Shown here: positions 5,745 through 5,905 of the stretch, one piece after another
Layout: every line of letters starts with the position of its first letter
How positions within the stretch are numbered: the stretch's first letter is position 1
Source of the DNA: Thermoplasmatales archaeon
Lineage (GTDB): Archaea; Thermoplasmatota; E2; DHVEG-1
Assembly (NCBI GenBank): GCA_023140035.1
Contig: JAGLML010000080.1
Coordinates: 1 to 5,905 of the forward strand
Length of the DNA: 5,905 nucleotides
Direction of reading: 5' to 3'
Notes under the pieces: model-generated
Database searches by the model: none
What the model was told of the DNA's origin: nothing
Seen by the model: only the letters and a program-made list of their open reading frames with translations
Program-made: the position numbers and the translations under genes

Positions 5745-5905
5745 ATGGCACGAATGCATGCAAGAAGGAAAGGAAAATCAGGGTCTACCCATCCTATTAG
5801 AAAGAAACATCCTGAATGGAGTTCACTTAACCCTAGAGAAATAGAGGCGAGGACCATAGAACTGGCAAAGAGCGAGAAATCCACAAGCGAGATAGGGATG
5901 ATTTT
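5745..5905 (+). CDS. rps15: 30S ribosomal protein S15 (archaeal S15P / eukaryotic uS15 type), 3' end cut by window edge
   Basis: S15 binds 16S rRNA in the small-subunit platform. Only the first 53 residues are present; the archaeal protein is about 150 residues long. The opening MARMHARRKGKSGSTHP followed by HPEW is the characteristic archaeal/eukaryotic N-terminal extension (the Ribosomal_S13_N region), which is absent from bacterial S15. The end of the visible part, KSTSEIGMI, is the usual segment before the RD-x-YG region that leads into the S15 core. The start at the ATG after GGAG gives the canonical N-terminus. It lies 72 nt downstream of fbp on the same strand with a likely promoter of its own. 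Confidence 0.95.
   Translation, partial: MARMHARRKGKSGSTHPIRKKHPEWSSLNPREIEARTIELAKSEKSTSEIGMI

Noticed and set aside
5699..5884. A 61-codon minus-strand open frame over the right end.
   Set aside because: It is antisense to the S15 gene, whose N-terminus is unmistakable.
1..5905. A novel defence, mobile or RNA-based system.
   Set aside because: No repeats beyond one 10-bp pair, no integrase, transposase, nuclease or reverse transcriptase motifs, no tRNA-like folds and no long non-coding stretch were seen. All substantial coding regions belong to known housekeeping families.

Overview
The window is an AT-rich, gene-dense stretch of chromosome from an archaeon. The evidence is the eukaryote/archaea-type ribosomal protein L15e, an archaeal-type S15, the bifunctional fructose-1,6-bisphosphate aldolase/phosphatase (FBPA/P) of archaeal gluconeogenesis, the beta subunit of an ADP-forming acyl-CoA synthetase, and AT-rich TATA-like boxes placed where archaeal promoters expect them. 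Some euryarchaeal or related uncultivated lineage is plausible, but the sequence alone does not let me name it. Cysteine is charged directly by CysRS; whether the SepRS/SepCysS route also exists cannot be seen here.

Layout, left to right. (1) 1-1758, minus strand: acdB (ATP-grasp beta subunit of ADP-forming acetyl/acyl-CoA synthetase) followed after 16 nt by ahcY (S-adenosylhomocysteine hydrolase family). ahcY begins at a TTG codon and runs off the left edge. (2) 1759-1944: a divergent intergenic region holding the L15e promoter, a weaker candidate acdB promoter, and a 10-bp direct repeat. (3) 1945-2532, plus strand: rpl15e. (4) 2536-4444, minus strand: cysS followed after 4 nt by a small universal stress protein gene. 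This pair converges on rpl15e with only 3 nt between the stop codons. (5) 4445-4559: a compact divergent promoter region with one TATA box per strand, for cysS and for fbp. (6) 4560-5672, plus strand: fbp (FBPA/P). (7) 5745-5905, plus strand: the first 53 codons of rps15, cut by the right edge.

The genes are housekeeping functions: translation (L15e, S15, CysRS), methyl-cycle by-product removal (AHCY), energy and carbon metabolism (AcdB, FBPA/P) and stress response (Usp). They form at least four transcription units (acdB-ahcY, rpl15e, cysS-usp, fbp with or without rps15). Several start codons differ from the longest open frame: rpl15e, usp, cysS and fbp all start downstream of the first possible start, as judged from ribosome-binding sites, promoter positions and family N-termini.

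I see no mobile element, CRISPR array, tRNA/rRNA, prophage or defence-like gene, and no gene-free stretch longer than about 190 bases. I found no previously undescribed system. The points worth a second look are small: the repeat between the divergent promoters, the acdB-ahcY pairing, the substrate of the AHCY-family enzyme, and the very tight convergent junction.
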